Below, piece by piece: positions 10,181 to 20,930 of a stretch of 64,000 bases of DNA. Source of the stretch: Carettochelys insculpta (lineage: Eukaryota > Chordata > Testudines > Carettochelyidae); NCBI RefSeq assembly GCF_033958435.1, contig NC_134150.1, positions 37,009,501 through 37,073,500 of the forward strand, written 5' to 3'. Below the pieces are notes generated by a model. The model did no database searches and was not told the origin of the DNA. It saw only the letters and a list, made by a program, of their open reading frames with translations. The position numbers were made by a program, and so were the translations under genes. Within the stretch, counting starts at the first letter, position 1, and every line of letters starts with the position of its first letter.

Positions 10181-11269
10181 TTTTGGAACAATTCACCAGG
10201 AATGGAATTACTATGTATCAACCCTTGTCTGATATCTTCTAGATTGAGATACCTACAGACAAAACAGGTCAGAGAATTGAGCTAGCAAATTAATATCCTG
10301 GTCTCTTTAGTGTCTTATAGTGCCTGGAAAACAAGTGTGTCCTCAAGAAAACACTGTTCACAATGCATCTTGATTTTTATTATAAGGCTTAAAATCCTGA
10401 CATTTTTCCATATATTTGGACCTTTTGTGTAGGGGATGCTTAGTAGAGTCAAACAATTTCTCACACTTCATTTGTTCCCCTACTTTGATTAATCAAGCCA
10501 ATATTATGCTATGGACTTGCTATTCATCACCAGCCTCCCTTTACATAGGACCTGCTGTTGTGGTTTAGACTGCTCCATCTAGCCCAGTACCTTGTACCAC
10601 CAGCAGCCACGACTAGAGATCCAGGAAGACTGTATAGAATAGGATAATTGTGAAGGCTCCACCCCGTCTTCCACTCCTGGTTTTCTGGCATTGGAAGGTG
10701 TAGGGTCTCCCCCAAGCATAAAGCTGCCATGTTGGCTAAGAACCATTGACAGAACTGCCTTCCCAATGTCCCATGGCTATGCGTTCTGTGGATTAACTGT
10801 GTGGTGTGTGAAAAAACTACTTTGACTTGTTTGTATTAAACCTAATGCCTATTAATTTCATGGGGAGACTGCTCTTATTTTTTTATTGTGGGAAAGGGTA
10901 TGTGGCTGTGTGCCTGAATGGACTACATTCAGAATGCCACACTCAGAGCAAACTGTAATAAATAGCACAGATAATTCCCCAAACTGATGAGTTATTCTAT
11001 AAATACCTTCACCAAGCCAGTAACAAAAGACCTTCTGCAGTACAACATTGCTTAACCAGAAAAGGCATAATAAGAGAGCTGAAAATAACATAAGGGACGC
11101 TCTAATTAAGGTCTGACCCAAAACTTGCTGAAATCAATAACAATTTTTCAATAGACTTCAATGGGCTCTTTAATGTGGTTTCTCTCTGTGTGTCTGTTCT
11201 TTCCTTGGGATACACAGGTAACATACATAGAATCAGGGAGGTGGAAAACACTTCTGAAATCATCTAATC
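10181..11269. other. Unassigned sequence
   Basis: No coding exon or repeat family recognised. Confidence 0.45.
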
Positions 11270-11559
11270 GAGAGGTTCCCAACCTTTTCACTAGTGCGGA
11301 GCCACAGTCACCATTCACAGACCCCCATCAAAGCCAATTCTAGCCCCTCGGTACATTTCATTACATAAAAAAATGAAACCACAACATAGATTTTTGGACA
11401 GCAATTAACAACATTGTTGGAAGATACGTAATTTAAAAATAATTGATCGTAACTTTGCAATTTATTTAAAACTTATTTTCTATGATCATTTTTACTTACC
11501 TTTTTTTTTTCACTGACCACCCGCAATACCCTTGCAGACCCCCAGGTTGGGAATCACTG
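11270..11559. mobile_element. hAT-like MITE with decayed 8-bp target duplication
   Basis: GAGAGGTTCCCAACCTTTTC at the left and CCAGGTTGGGAATCACTG at the right form hAT-type inverted ends. The flanks ATCTAATC (11262-11269) and CTCTACTC (11560-11567) agree at 6 of 8 bases, as expected for an old 8-bp hAT duplication. The interior is AT-rich and non-coding. Confidence 0.75.
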
Positions 11560-12929
11560 CTCTACTCCATCTCCTTGGAAGCGTGAGACTGTTCTGTGTA
11601 GCACTGGCTCTACTGGCTGCACAGTATAAATGTGCAATATAAGCATTGGTACATCAGGCTTTCGCTTTAGGTATTGCAAGCTGGCTGCTTATCCCTACAT
11701 CTGTGATGAGCTGCAGGGCCCCATTCCTCTGTCACTGCTCTCTTCTCCCATTCAGGGGGACATTCTTGCTTCCAGTTTCACAGAACAGCAGGGCATGAAC
11801 ATTGGCTGATATGCACAGCACAGTGTCAGGGTAATTACAGGCTCCTAATTTTACAAGCTATTACTGCTTCCTGAGCCCATCAGTGAGAACTTCCGTACAG
11901 TATATCCTCAAGTGATGTGTCTTCTTGTTTGTTTTCACTACCACATGCTATCCAATGGACGCTCCAGTCTCAGGCTCTCCATCTCTCTTCAGTGCTGTCT
12001 CTTTGCAGTGTTTCTTTTTTTAGTTATGTATTCGGTGCTTCATCAACACTTCACAAATTCAGATTTGGATGCCTTGATCATACAGTGCTTGTGCCTATCT
12101 TAACTTTCTTCCTTAAAAAAAAAAAAAAAAAGGAAAATTCTTCCATTCATATTGTCTGTGCAGCTCCAGGGCAGATGTAATGATGGGAGTACCAGCAAAC
12201 AGACATGTATAGGACTAGGGGCATTTTCAGCACCATGTTCTTTAGCCCTGTGCAGGGAAGATCTATATGACATGATGGTTGTGACGATGGTCACTGGAGG
12301 GACTTTAGGGACAATCCTCCAACAGGGCAAAACTGCAAAAAAATATGGCAGACCATCTTCCAAATGGGGGGTTTATTCTATAATTAGATTTTATCAAGCC
12401 AGTAACCAAACAGCTTCTGTAATACCTTACTCAGTTTCCACGGAGCCAAAACACAGTTCCCTTTAAGCAATCCAGTCTTTGACTTCCACCCAGACAGCCA
12501 AGTCTAATTATTGAGTGTTACTCACGATATATATCATATACAAAGTTCTAGCAGTCTCAAGAGATTGGACATATTACCCACCAGGTCAATGACTATTTCA
12601 GATCTTACACGAGTACACGCTTACAGCCATTTCTTATTGACTAAATCACAGGTCTATGTCAAAAAGAAAAGGAAGTCATTATGGTTAAAAGATCATTATG
12701 CATACAGATATGAATAAAATGTGTAAATCAGTTTCATAGCAGAAAATGGTGAAGCTGCTGATTTGAAGAAATCCTTTTTGAATCAATTTAAAGGGCATTG
12801 TCCAATAGACAGCCCAGGTGTGGAATTTGTTCACACTTGTCCATGAGAAATTGTAGGGTTAATCCAGAATAGAACCAGAGACTTCATTCTTGTGGGCCTA
12901 GAATTTCCCTATCCAAGTTTAAGCAGATC
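11560..12929. other. Unassigned sequence with A-run
   Basis: Contains an uninterrupted A-run at about 12114-12131. No processed gene is recognisable upstream of it. Nothing else is assigned. Confidence 0.45.
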
Positions 12930-13092
12930 TGAATATGCTTAAAGAATCTCCATCCCTAGAGATTTTTAAGTCCCGTTTTGACGTACTCATGGCTGGGATG
13001 ATTAAGATGGGGTTGGTCCTGCTTCAGGCAGGGGACTGGACTAGATGACCTCCTGGGATCCCTTCTAGCCCTGGAATTCTATGATTCTAAGA
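12930..13092 (+). mobile_element. CR1 LINE 3' end
   Basis: The plus strand shows the CR1 3' terminal region: 'AGAGATTTTTAAGTCCCG', 'GGGACTGGACTAGATGACCT', 'CCCTTCTAGCCCTGGAATTC', ending in ATTCTATGATTCTAAGAT, the degenerate 8-bp CR1 tail repeat. Severely 5'-truncated copy, no coding potential. Confidence 0.93.
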
Positions 13093-14400
13093 TAGAAAGG
13101 ACCAGGGTCCAAACTTTCTTTATACCTAAAGTTCCACTGTCATCAGAGCAGGACCTCCTTTAGTAAAGAACGGGTAATGCATATGGTTGCTTTGAAGCTA
13201 ATCTGTTTCCAAGGCGTAAACTAATAACTAGGTGCATTCATTAGCATAAGGCAATTAATCAACCATTCCATAGGTAGTTTCCTACAAATTTCAAAGAAAA
13301 ATGAAGAGACAAATAACACCACAAGATCCATTTAATTGACTATGTCTCCTTTTGATCTCTGAATCAATAGATTAAAGTAATGAAACATGATAGATAGGAT
13401 CCAACATTTCGCATCTATAAGCTAATTAGATCACACTCTTAAATTTCTAACGAGATATAGGTAAACAGACAAATACAATTAGTATCTATTTCTGATTCTT
13501 TAACAAAGCCCTACTTTTTAAAGACTCCAATCTGTTTAACATGCCTTTGCTAATTATCTACAAGGACTGGCCCTGTCTACCATATCAAAAATCTTCTAGT
13601 AAGTCCTTAAGTGTTGTTTGAAGTCACTCATCCTGTTGGTTTCTTAATCTGCCCTGGCTCAGTGTCACAAGACCAGTGGACACTGGCACCTTCCTGGTAT
13701 GTTCATTAGCTCTGGTGGTGATTTTTTTCAGGATTGAACCAAATATGATTGAATGTAGAAAGTAAAATATGGTGGGTTTTTTTCCTCCTCTCATGAAATC
13801 CCACACATGCTGGTACTTTCCCAAACTAAGTGTGAGTCACTTTATGGTCTGGATGAAAAACACAATACCAAGTTCAGACCCAATAACTCGATTTCCTCCA
13901 AGAAATTTAATAAATGAAATGCCTCTTGCATCAGAAAGGTGACTTGCTTGCTTTCTCAGAAGTCAACTAAATGCAATAATTCAAAAGCCAAAAGGAAAGA
14001 AGTCTTGTTTTTTTCCCTCAAGCTGGCCTTAAATACTGAAGTAACAAGGCCATGTTAAAGATAACCTAATGAAGAGTGATACTTCACCAGATGCTTTAAG
14101 AAAGAAAATAAACTCCAAACTAAACATGCTGCTACTCATTGTTTTGATTAAGCAAAGGCCAGAGTGGAGGAGCATCTGAAATGAAAAGGAGGAATTACGT
14201 ATGGAAGAGGGCGATGAGAACAAGAGTTGCTTTTGACTAGGAAGAAGGCGCAACTAAGAACGTTTGACACTGTACCACAAGATCTGGTGCCATCCAAGTT
14301 ACAGTCTTGTTTCAAAAGTAGGGCATACAATCCTTTGCAGGCAAAGATTTATTGACCCCCATTTAGCCATTGTTTTTTGTCACTGTTGTAACCCTTCTAT
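13093..14400. other. Unassigned sequence
   Basis: AT-rich with no recognised gene or repeat. Minus frames at 13624-13824 and 14029-14330 are chance. Confidence 0.45.
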
Positions 14401-14728
14401 TAATGCCAGATGCCTGCCAGAAGGGCCGGGTTCAACTCCTGTGGGGTTATCCTGTCAAGGATACAACCAAACGGCTCGAGCCCCCACCCAGTGGCCTGGG
14501 ACAATTTCACCCCCGTGCTGGGTGCCTGTAAGGCAGTTCTCCCCCCCTCGCAAGCACAGAGTCTGACTTAGAAATGGCTTGTTTAATGACCATAACCTAC
14601 CCCAAGGTTACCGTGACAGATGCAGTATATCTAAGCAAAGAAGAGACAAACCCCTTCACCAAGATACCATCCCCATATGCAGTAGAACCAAGTCTCTTGC
14701 TGGGGCTGTTGGCCCTTTACCCCACACA

Positions 14729-15151
14729 GGCCATGTCTACACGTGCCCCAAACTTCGAAATGGCCATTTCGAAGTTTACTAATGAAGCGCTGAAATGCAT
14801 ATTCAGCACTTCATTAGCATGCGGGCTGCTGCGGCGCTTCAAAATTGACGCTCCTTCCACTGCGCGGCGCATCCAGACAGGGCTCCTTTTCGAAAGGACG
14901 CCGCTTACTTCGAAGTCCCCTTATTCCCATCAGCTCATGGGAATAAGGGGACTTCGAAGTAGGCGGGGTCCTTTCGAAAAGGAGCCCCGTCTGGACGCAC
15001 CACGTGGCTGCAAGGCGCGTCAATTTCGAAGAGCTGCGGCAGCCCGCATGCTAATGAAGCGCTGAATATGCATTTCAGCGCTTCATTAGTAAACTTCGAA
15101 ATGGCCATTTGCATGGCCATTTCGAAGTTTGGGGCACGTGTAGACGTAGCC
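14729..15151. mobile_element. Palindromic fold-back element, copy 1, with ACACA target duplication
   Basis: Ends are GGCCATGTCTACACGTGCCC and its near-complement finishing GACGTAGCC. ACACA precedes (14724-14728) and follows (15152-15156). The arms fold about ATTCCCATCAGCTCATGGGAAT (midpoint 14933.5). The left arm lacks about 13 nt of the TGCATGGCCATT block present in the right arm. Repeated TTCGAA and GGCCAT motifs. The frames of 60-160 codons on both strands are mirror artefacts. Confidence 0.85.
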
Positions 15152-15881
15152 ACACAGTTACAGGGTGTACCTTCTGCGGTGCAGTCCCAAATCCAAAGCC
15201 CACAGATACATCACCACGGCAGTACTAGCCATCCACTTGTCTGCAGCCTCCCTTTGCTGCCACCGGCTGCCTGCCCACCGGTCGCCGTCATCCGCCGCTC
15301 CTCCTACTGGCCGCCTGCTGGTCACCATCGTCCGCTGCCGCTCCTACCGGCCACCTGCCATCGTCTGCCGCTCCTCCCACCGGTCCGCCGCAGCTCCTAT
15401 TGGCTGCCTGCTGGTCACCGTTGTTGCTCCCAACCCCACTGCTTGGGATTGCCCTGAGGCAGAACCCTGTGATTTCAGCTCTGTGTGGCCTCAGCTGCCA
15501 TTCTGTGATTTCAGCTCTTGATATCTCTAGTGTGGGATTTTACAAACACCCTAGTATCCAGCTCTACTGTTCAAAAGGTGGGGCAGGCTAGTCAAGTCAG
15601 TCTTACAGCTATATGGCAGAGGCAGGGCCAAGGCACTCAACAAGCTGGCTCAACCAGTACCCCTCCCCTCCTCCTTTACAATGCTTTAAACCAGGGAGCC
15701 CTGTGTAATCAATGTCTTATAAAGCTATGGCGACTGCCCTGTCCCCCACAACAACCCAGAGCATTGGTGAGATCTCACAATTCCCGCACTGTCACCTTAA
15801 ATTGTGATCTTATAACTACATGTTTACAATAGACCAAATCTCATGGCTTACTTGCTACCCATTAGGCTTTGCCTGAAAAGG

Positions 15882-16020
15882 TATCACACATGCACACCTT
15901 TGCATTCTCATGCACATGATCTCTGGGAGACACATTCCTCCCAGCCTCAGTATCACACCTGCAGCCCTTTGCATTCTCATGCAGATGACCTCTGGGAGAC
16001 ACATTCCTCCCAGCCTTCAG
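15882..16020 (+). repeat. 69/70-bp tandem duplication
   Basis: Unit 1 (15882-15950) and unit 2 (15951-16020) both run from TATCACAC through TTTGCATTCTCATGCA and CTCTGGGAGACACATTCCTC to CCCAGCC. A few substitutions and one inserted base separate them. If the surrounding block is an LTR on the minus strand, this could be a U3 enhancer-type duplication. Confidence 0.9.
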
Positions 16021-16269
16021 CAGCATTGCGTTTCTTCTGCCACATTCCCTACACTGTAAACAGAAGAAATTCAGAACCATCTGCCCACTTTGATGCTTTA
16101 TTTAAAGCTGAGTTCTTTCCAGATCACAAGGGAAAGCAAGGAGGACTCACACATCTACTCTACCTTGGTCATTTGTCTACAGACGTCTGAACCAGTGTTT
16201 CCTGTAATCTGAGCACTTAGGTGGTCATCCAGGAATGATTCAGTTGCTGCCCAGATATTAGCTGAGCAC

Positions 16270-16380
16270 CAGCAGCAGCATATGTTTCTATCAGTGGTCC
16301 CCTTCATGCGTCTTGGTGCACATAAAATTTATTCCACCCATGGATGGAAAACATTAGAAGGAACCACCTAATAATGAACA
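16270..16380 (-). mobile_element. Fragment of the GTTCCCTCTA hAT-like MITE family
   Basis: 'TTGGTGCACATAAAATTTATTCCACCCATGGATGGAAAA' followed by GAAGGAACC is the reverse complement of the left end of the 49543 copy (TCCATTTGTGGATGGAATAA...GTGCACCAAGG). Only one end is preserved. Confidence 0.5.
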
Positions 16381-17238
16381 GTGAAGAAATTAAGCACCCA
16401 TGAACAGTATAGATACTGCTGCATAAACTGTTTGGGGTGGGGAATAGCTGGCTAAAAAATCTTTTAAGACACATTTACACTTCTTTGTATATCATATAAC
16501 CCAGTTTATTTAATTTTTAACTGGAGAGTCAGGAAGTTGTGCATATTTTCCTCCACATGGAGAGAGGAGCCAAATGGCACATAATTTTGGGCTTTTAGTC
16601 CAAGGGGATTGGACACCTGGGTACTGAGGCAAGTCCCATAAGCCCACCCAGAGTTGACCTCAGTGTCTGTATCATTCTGCAGCTGGGTGTGGCCCTGAAT
16701 GTGTGCAGGGGAGGAGGCTTAAGAGCCTGGCTCAGCAAGACAGGCTTAAAGGGTGCCCAGGCTGGCAGAAAAGGCAGGCTCCATGGTATCTCAGCTCATG
16801 AGCTGACATCCCAAGAGGTCCAAGACATCACACATATTTACACTGCCATGAAGAAATGCTCAGGCACCTCAAAGTGGCAGTGCAAAAGGACCACTTCCCT
16901 CAAGAAGAGTTGCTTCTTCTCTCTTGATGCAGGAAATTGAATTGATTTTTACATTGTCTGCATGACATGGTTCAGAGTGAAAAGCCACAACAGAGTGCTT
17001 TGCTACTATTAATGTCCGCACATCACCTGTTGTAAAAATGTATATAATTTTGTTGTAGTTAATGCATGGAATATTGACATTTTTGTTTGTTTCAACTTTT
17101 TTTTAAAAAACCTCTGGTTTTCCAGTAAGGGCTATTTTTGTAACCTTGTTTTATTGCTGGTAGTCACAAAAATGTAGCTGCTTCATTGACTTAGTGCACC
17201 AACTTCTAGCAGCTGCATAATAACTCTTGCTATGATAA
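16381..17238. other. Unassigned sequence
   Basis: No gene or repeat family recognised. The 83-codon plus frame at 16689-16940 has no domain signature. Confidence 0.45.
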
Positions 17239-17326
17239 CAAAAAAGCAGTTCCGTAGCACTTTGAAGACTAACATAATAATTTATTAGGTGACGAGCTTT
17301 CGTGGGACAGACCCATTTCTTCAGAA
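17239..17326 (-). mobile_element. PLE-type 3' fragment with decayed hammerhead-like core
   Basis: The plus strand shows GTAGCACTTTGAAGACTAAC and GACGAGCTTTCGTGGGAC. On the minus strand it reads CTGAAGA-A-ATGGG-TCTGT-CCCAC-GAAA-GC. Boxes and stem II correspond to the 6.5-kb core, but CTGATGA has become CTGAAGA and the UH site is CC, so it cannot be a functional hammerhead. The head is missing. Confidence 0.65.
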
Positions 17327-17467
17327 CTATGCTGTGGTATCTGTCTGTCCATATGACCTATCAACTTACTTGGACTTTAAACTGTTTGGGACAATATTTT
17401 TCATATTTTTGTACAGTGCTTTGCATAATGGGGTCCTCATTCACGAGTGATGCATTTTGCTAATATA

Positions 17468-17767
17468 GGTTGAACCTGTCTAGTCTGGCACCCTCATGAC
17501 CTGACCAGTGCCAAACCAGAGAATCTGCCAAACCATGGGAGGTCAACAGAGTCCACCAGTATTACCAACACTTCTACTGCTTACTGGGCTTTTAGACATT
17601 TTTGGGTAAGTTACAGCTAAACAGCAGCCCAGAACACTAAAAGCCAGGACTGGTGGCTGAAACAAGCTGTATGAGACCTTGAGAAATTTGGCTACAGCCA
17701 ACTAAAATCATGCCAGACCATGGATGTTGCAGGATCAGAGAGTGCCAGATTAGAGAAATTCAAATTG
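17468..17767. mobile_element. TA-flanked Tigger-like non-autonomous element, copy 1
   Basis: A TA dinucleotide flanks both sides (17466-17467, 17768-17769). The left end GGTTGAACCTGTCTAGTCTG and the reverse complement of the right end (CAATTTGAATTTCTCTAATCTGGCAC) are inverted repeats. TCTGGCAC is shared by both ends. 300 bp, no ORF. The interior matches the reverse complement of 29636-29945 ('AACACTTCYACTGCTT', 'GCCAGGACTGGTGGCT'). Confidence 0.8.
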
Positions 17768-18592
17768 TACCACAATATAAAAATAAACATTTTATCTTAA
17801 ATCAGTGCCCAGTATCTTCAGCTTTTTTGGTCTGATTTTAGGAAACCTCCAATACCTCCCTCTCCCAGTATATTTAGTTGCGAGTTGAGCGTGCTCAGCA
17901 CTCCTGAAAAATCAGCCTTTTGTATTATCTCTGAGCTTTCGGTCTGGCATCCCAACCCTGGTCCTTCGATTGGTTCAGTGAACAGCATCCCACCATGCCG
18001 ATATAAAGCTCTTTCTCCTGCAAATGTGCCAGTTCTCCAACTGTGGCAAAGTTTGTCTAATACAGGATGCACTTAACCAGAATTCTTTCATCCAGCAATA
18101 TCCCTCAACCAGCACCAGCTCCTCTTCCTGCTCAGTGATTCATCCTCCTGCTGCCTTCCCAGAACTTCCTGAGGGCTCCAAACCAGCTCATTTGTGGCCT
18201 TCCAGCTCAGGGAGGAAGTTGTTGGAAGAGCAAGGAGGTTCATTCGGGGAAGGAGTCAGGGAAGTGGAAGGATGGGGTGGGGCAAGAGCAAGGAGAGGCA
18301 GAAATTGGAAAAGGGTTGCAGAAATTGGAAAAGGGTACATCAATAGGTGCCTTGGGTGAGTTTTACAATATCAGGTCATCTACGCTGTTTGATTTGAAGA
18401 AGCAAAATAATCAGATCCTTAAGTTTTTACCTAGAGTGGCAGCAAAAAAAGTCTAAATGTTCCTAAGACCTTGAGAGGGGGAAAAGCAGTGATTTAGATA
18501 CCTAGGAATGAAGGTGTTAGCATATCAGCATGACTGTGACTATTCACAAGGATGGCTTCAAGAATTTACAAGCAGACATGCCATTAGTCTAC

Positions 18593-18723
18593 ATCAGTGC
18601 TCCTCAGCCTTTTTTTTTTTAAATATAAAGTACCCCTTTTTCAAAAGCAAAAATTATAAATACTCCCAGACGTCTTTCACATACCCCTAAGGTTACACAT
18701 GTCACCGATTGAGGAACATGGTC
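18593..18723. mobile_element. Small hAT-like MITE inside the transposase relic
   Basis: ATCAGTGCTCCTCAGCC at the left and TTGAGGAACATGGTCCT at the right form imperfect inverted ends about 131 bp apart. The interior has a T-run and 'AAGTACCCCTTTTTC'. It follows the HTH-like coding piece directly. Confidence 0.55.
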
Positions 18724-18748
18724 CTAAGGTTATCTAGGGTCTTGAAAC

Positions 18749-19141
18749 AAGTGCCACTCAACCTTTCTAAGTTACTGTATCCTTTTTAGGAGCCAGATTT
18801 GTTTTGCATACCATCAAGTCACACCTCACTTAAAAACTACTTACTTACAAAAACATGTAAAAACATCACAGAAGACTGCTATTGGAAACTTGCTGACTTT
18901 CTACCAGCTTATTATCAAATAAATGAATTGGAATAGAAATATTGTACTTACATTTCAGTGTGAGGCATATGAAGCAGTAGAACCAAGTCATTGTCTCACC
19001 AAACTCTTAGAGTGTACTGACTTTACTGGTGTTTTTTTTTTCTTATGTAGCCTGCTGGAAAACTAGGCAAATAGCTGGATGAGTTGATGTACCCTCTGGA
19101 AGTCCTCAGTGTGTATTAATACCACTGGTTGAGAAACACTG
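18749..19141. mobile_element. hAT-like MITE (CTCAACC...GGTTGAG ends)
   Basis: ACAAGTGCCACTCAACC and GGTTGAGAAACACTGGT are complementary ends of the CAGTGTTTCTCAACC type. AT-rich interior, no ORF. It abuts the palindrome that starts at 19158. Confidence 0.6.
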
Positions 19142-19157
19142 GTCTATATCACATGTG

Positions 19158-19593
19158 GGCTACGTCTACACGTGCCCCAAACTTCGAAATGGCCATGCAA
19201 ATGGCCATTTCGAAGTTTACTAATGAAGCGCTGAAATGCATATTCAGCGCTTCATTAGCATGCGGGCGGCAGCGGCGCTTCGAAATTGACGAGCCTTGCC
19301 ACCGCGCGGCGCGTCCAGACGGGGCTCCTTTTCGAAAGCACGCCACCTACTTCAAAGTCCCCTTATTCCCGTGAGCTCATGGGAATAAGGGGACTTCGAA
19401 GAAGGTGGCGTCCTTTCGAAAAGGAGCCCCGTCTGGACGCGCCGCGCGGCGGCAAGGCTCGTCAATTTCGAAGCGCCGCTGCCGCCCGCATGCTAATGAA
19501 GCGCTGAATATGCATGTCAGCACTTTATTAGTAAACTTCGAAATGGCCATTTGCATGGCCATTTCGAAGTTTGGGGCACGTGTAGACACAGCC
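19158..19593. mobile_element. 436-bp palindromic fold-back element, copy 2
   Basis: Ends are GGCTACGTCTACACGTGCCC and the complementary TGTAGACACAGCC. The two 218-bp arms are exactly equal in length and meet at 19375.5 in TGAGCTCA. Pairing is nearly complete over the whole length. It shares all motifs with 14729-15151. No unambiguous target duplication (GTG on both sides only). Both strands give the same peptide frames, which is a consequence of the symmetry. Confidence 0.88.
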
Positions 19594-20930
19594 GTGTTGT
19601 GAAAAAAGAAGTGAAGATATAGAAGCTTCCACTAAGTATGTTGATAAATTTTCAGTTAGTTACAAATGAGAGGTTATCCCCAGAGCAGGTAGACAGTGCA
19701 GATGAAACTGCTCTCTACTGGCATTGCATGGCTAAAAAAACATTGGCTACTGTTGCAGAGGAGCCATCATCTGGTAGGAAGGAGTTGAAGGGCAAGGTAA
19801 CTGTCCTTGGTTGTAGCAACACAGCACGCATGCATAAATGCAAACTCATGGTTATGTGGAAAAGTGTGACCAAGGGCAGTCAAAGGGGTGAAAATACTCC
19901 CAGTGACACGCAATGGCAACAAAAAGGGATGGATAATGACTCAACTATTTCTGGAGTGGTCTGAAAAATATTTTGGACCAGAGGCAAGAAACTATTGCAC
20001 TTCAGTAGGTCTGGATTCAACGTATAGAATTGTTCTGATTCTCGACAGTTGTTCTGCCCACCCAAGAGCGCAGCTGCTTGTCAAAGTTAATGTGGTAGGA
20101 TTCTATGTATCCCAAACTGTACTTCACGGATCCAGGCTTGTGATCAAGGTATCCTATGATCACTGAAGAGTTTGTACAGGACTGAGTTTATGTACCAATT
20201 GCTAGTGTCACTTAATGATGGGGACAATATTTAGGAAAGAATTTAACCTCAAGAATATGATTTGGACACTGGCTAAAGCCAGAACCAGACTGACTCCATC
20301 TACTCTGAAGAAATTAACCTGAAGCATGACTGTGACCATTCTCAAGGATGGCTTCACAAATTGCAGCCAGCTCTGAGGTTTGAGGACAGTTCTGACGTCA
20401 ATGAAGAGTCTGAGTTCGCTGGATTTGAAGTATCAGAAAACCAACAAATATTGCTAATGAGTTAATGGACTATGCCTGCAATATGTCCCATCCTGTAGCA
20501 CTTGAGCTGGCCAAGGATTTGGGAGAGGAAAATGTACATGAGTGGATGAAGTCGATAAAGATGCACCAATCAATGACAGATGAAAATGTTTTTCCTTACT
20601 GTACCATTTCGACAAAGATAATGAAGAAGCCACTGATGGTCACAAAGATGAGGAGGAGAATGTTGCACAAAAATATTTCTATTGATAAATGTATTCATTT
20701 GGCAACAAATTTATTAGAAGGACTGGAGTAAATCCATTTCACTTCTGAACATAAGACCATGTCTGTCTACAGGATAAAAGAAAAACTCATTGAAGAAAAA
20801 CCAAAGTACATGAGACAAGGCAAGCTGGAAGACTGGTTAAATGTAGCCAAGAGAAGCAGAGACCAGCACTGTATAGAGAGAAGTCCTGGCCCCTCCACTT
20901 CATCTACCCCATATGCCTAAGAGAAGAAAC

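Larger units (their letters stand above)
14410..16020 (-). mobile_element. Possible LTR-type block, interrupted by a palindromic element
   Basis: Read on the minus strand, the block has a direct-repeat pair (16020-15882), a TATA-like TTTATAAG (about 15725-15714), a GC-rich stretch (15475-15240) and an ATTAAA (14587-14582) followed by a GC-rich, LTR-U5-like segment. This order resembles U3 enhancer, promoter, R/U5 of a retroviral-type LTR. No TG/CA ends or target duplication were found and no internal genes are seen, so this is a tentative reading. The palindrome at 14729-15151 lies inside it. Confidence 0.25.
18508..20930 (+). pseudogene. Tigger/jerky-type (pogo superfamily) DDE transposase pseudogene, split by insertions
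   Basis: An N-terminal piece at 18508-18600 reads QGWLQEFTSRHAIS, which fits the CENP-B-type HTH pattern GWLxxFxxRHGI. The catalytic part resumes after 19600: SADETALYWHCM (first D at about 19704), a stretch TVLGCSNTARMHKCKLMVMW, then, in another frame, WMTQ-like GWIMTQLFLEW and LILDSCSAHP (second D at about 20044), and YDH before a stop (probable third D, about 20158). A C-terminal segment LEGLE...KLIEEKPKYMRQGKLEDWLNVA follows to about 20930. Family role: cut-and-paste transposase with TA target sites, or domesticated jerky-like DNA-binding proteins. Several frameshifts and stops plus three inserted elements (18593-18723, 18749-19141, 19158-19593) make it dead. Confidence 0.8.

Noticed and set aside
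12100..12135. A-run as the tail of a processed pseudogene
   Set aside because: No recognisable gene-derived sequence upstream on either side and no flanking duplication found.
14574..15065. 163-codon plus-strand frame
   Set aside because: Produced by the palindromic element. The same peptide appears on the minus strand and at 19.1-19.6 kb.
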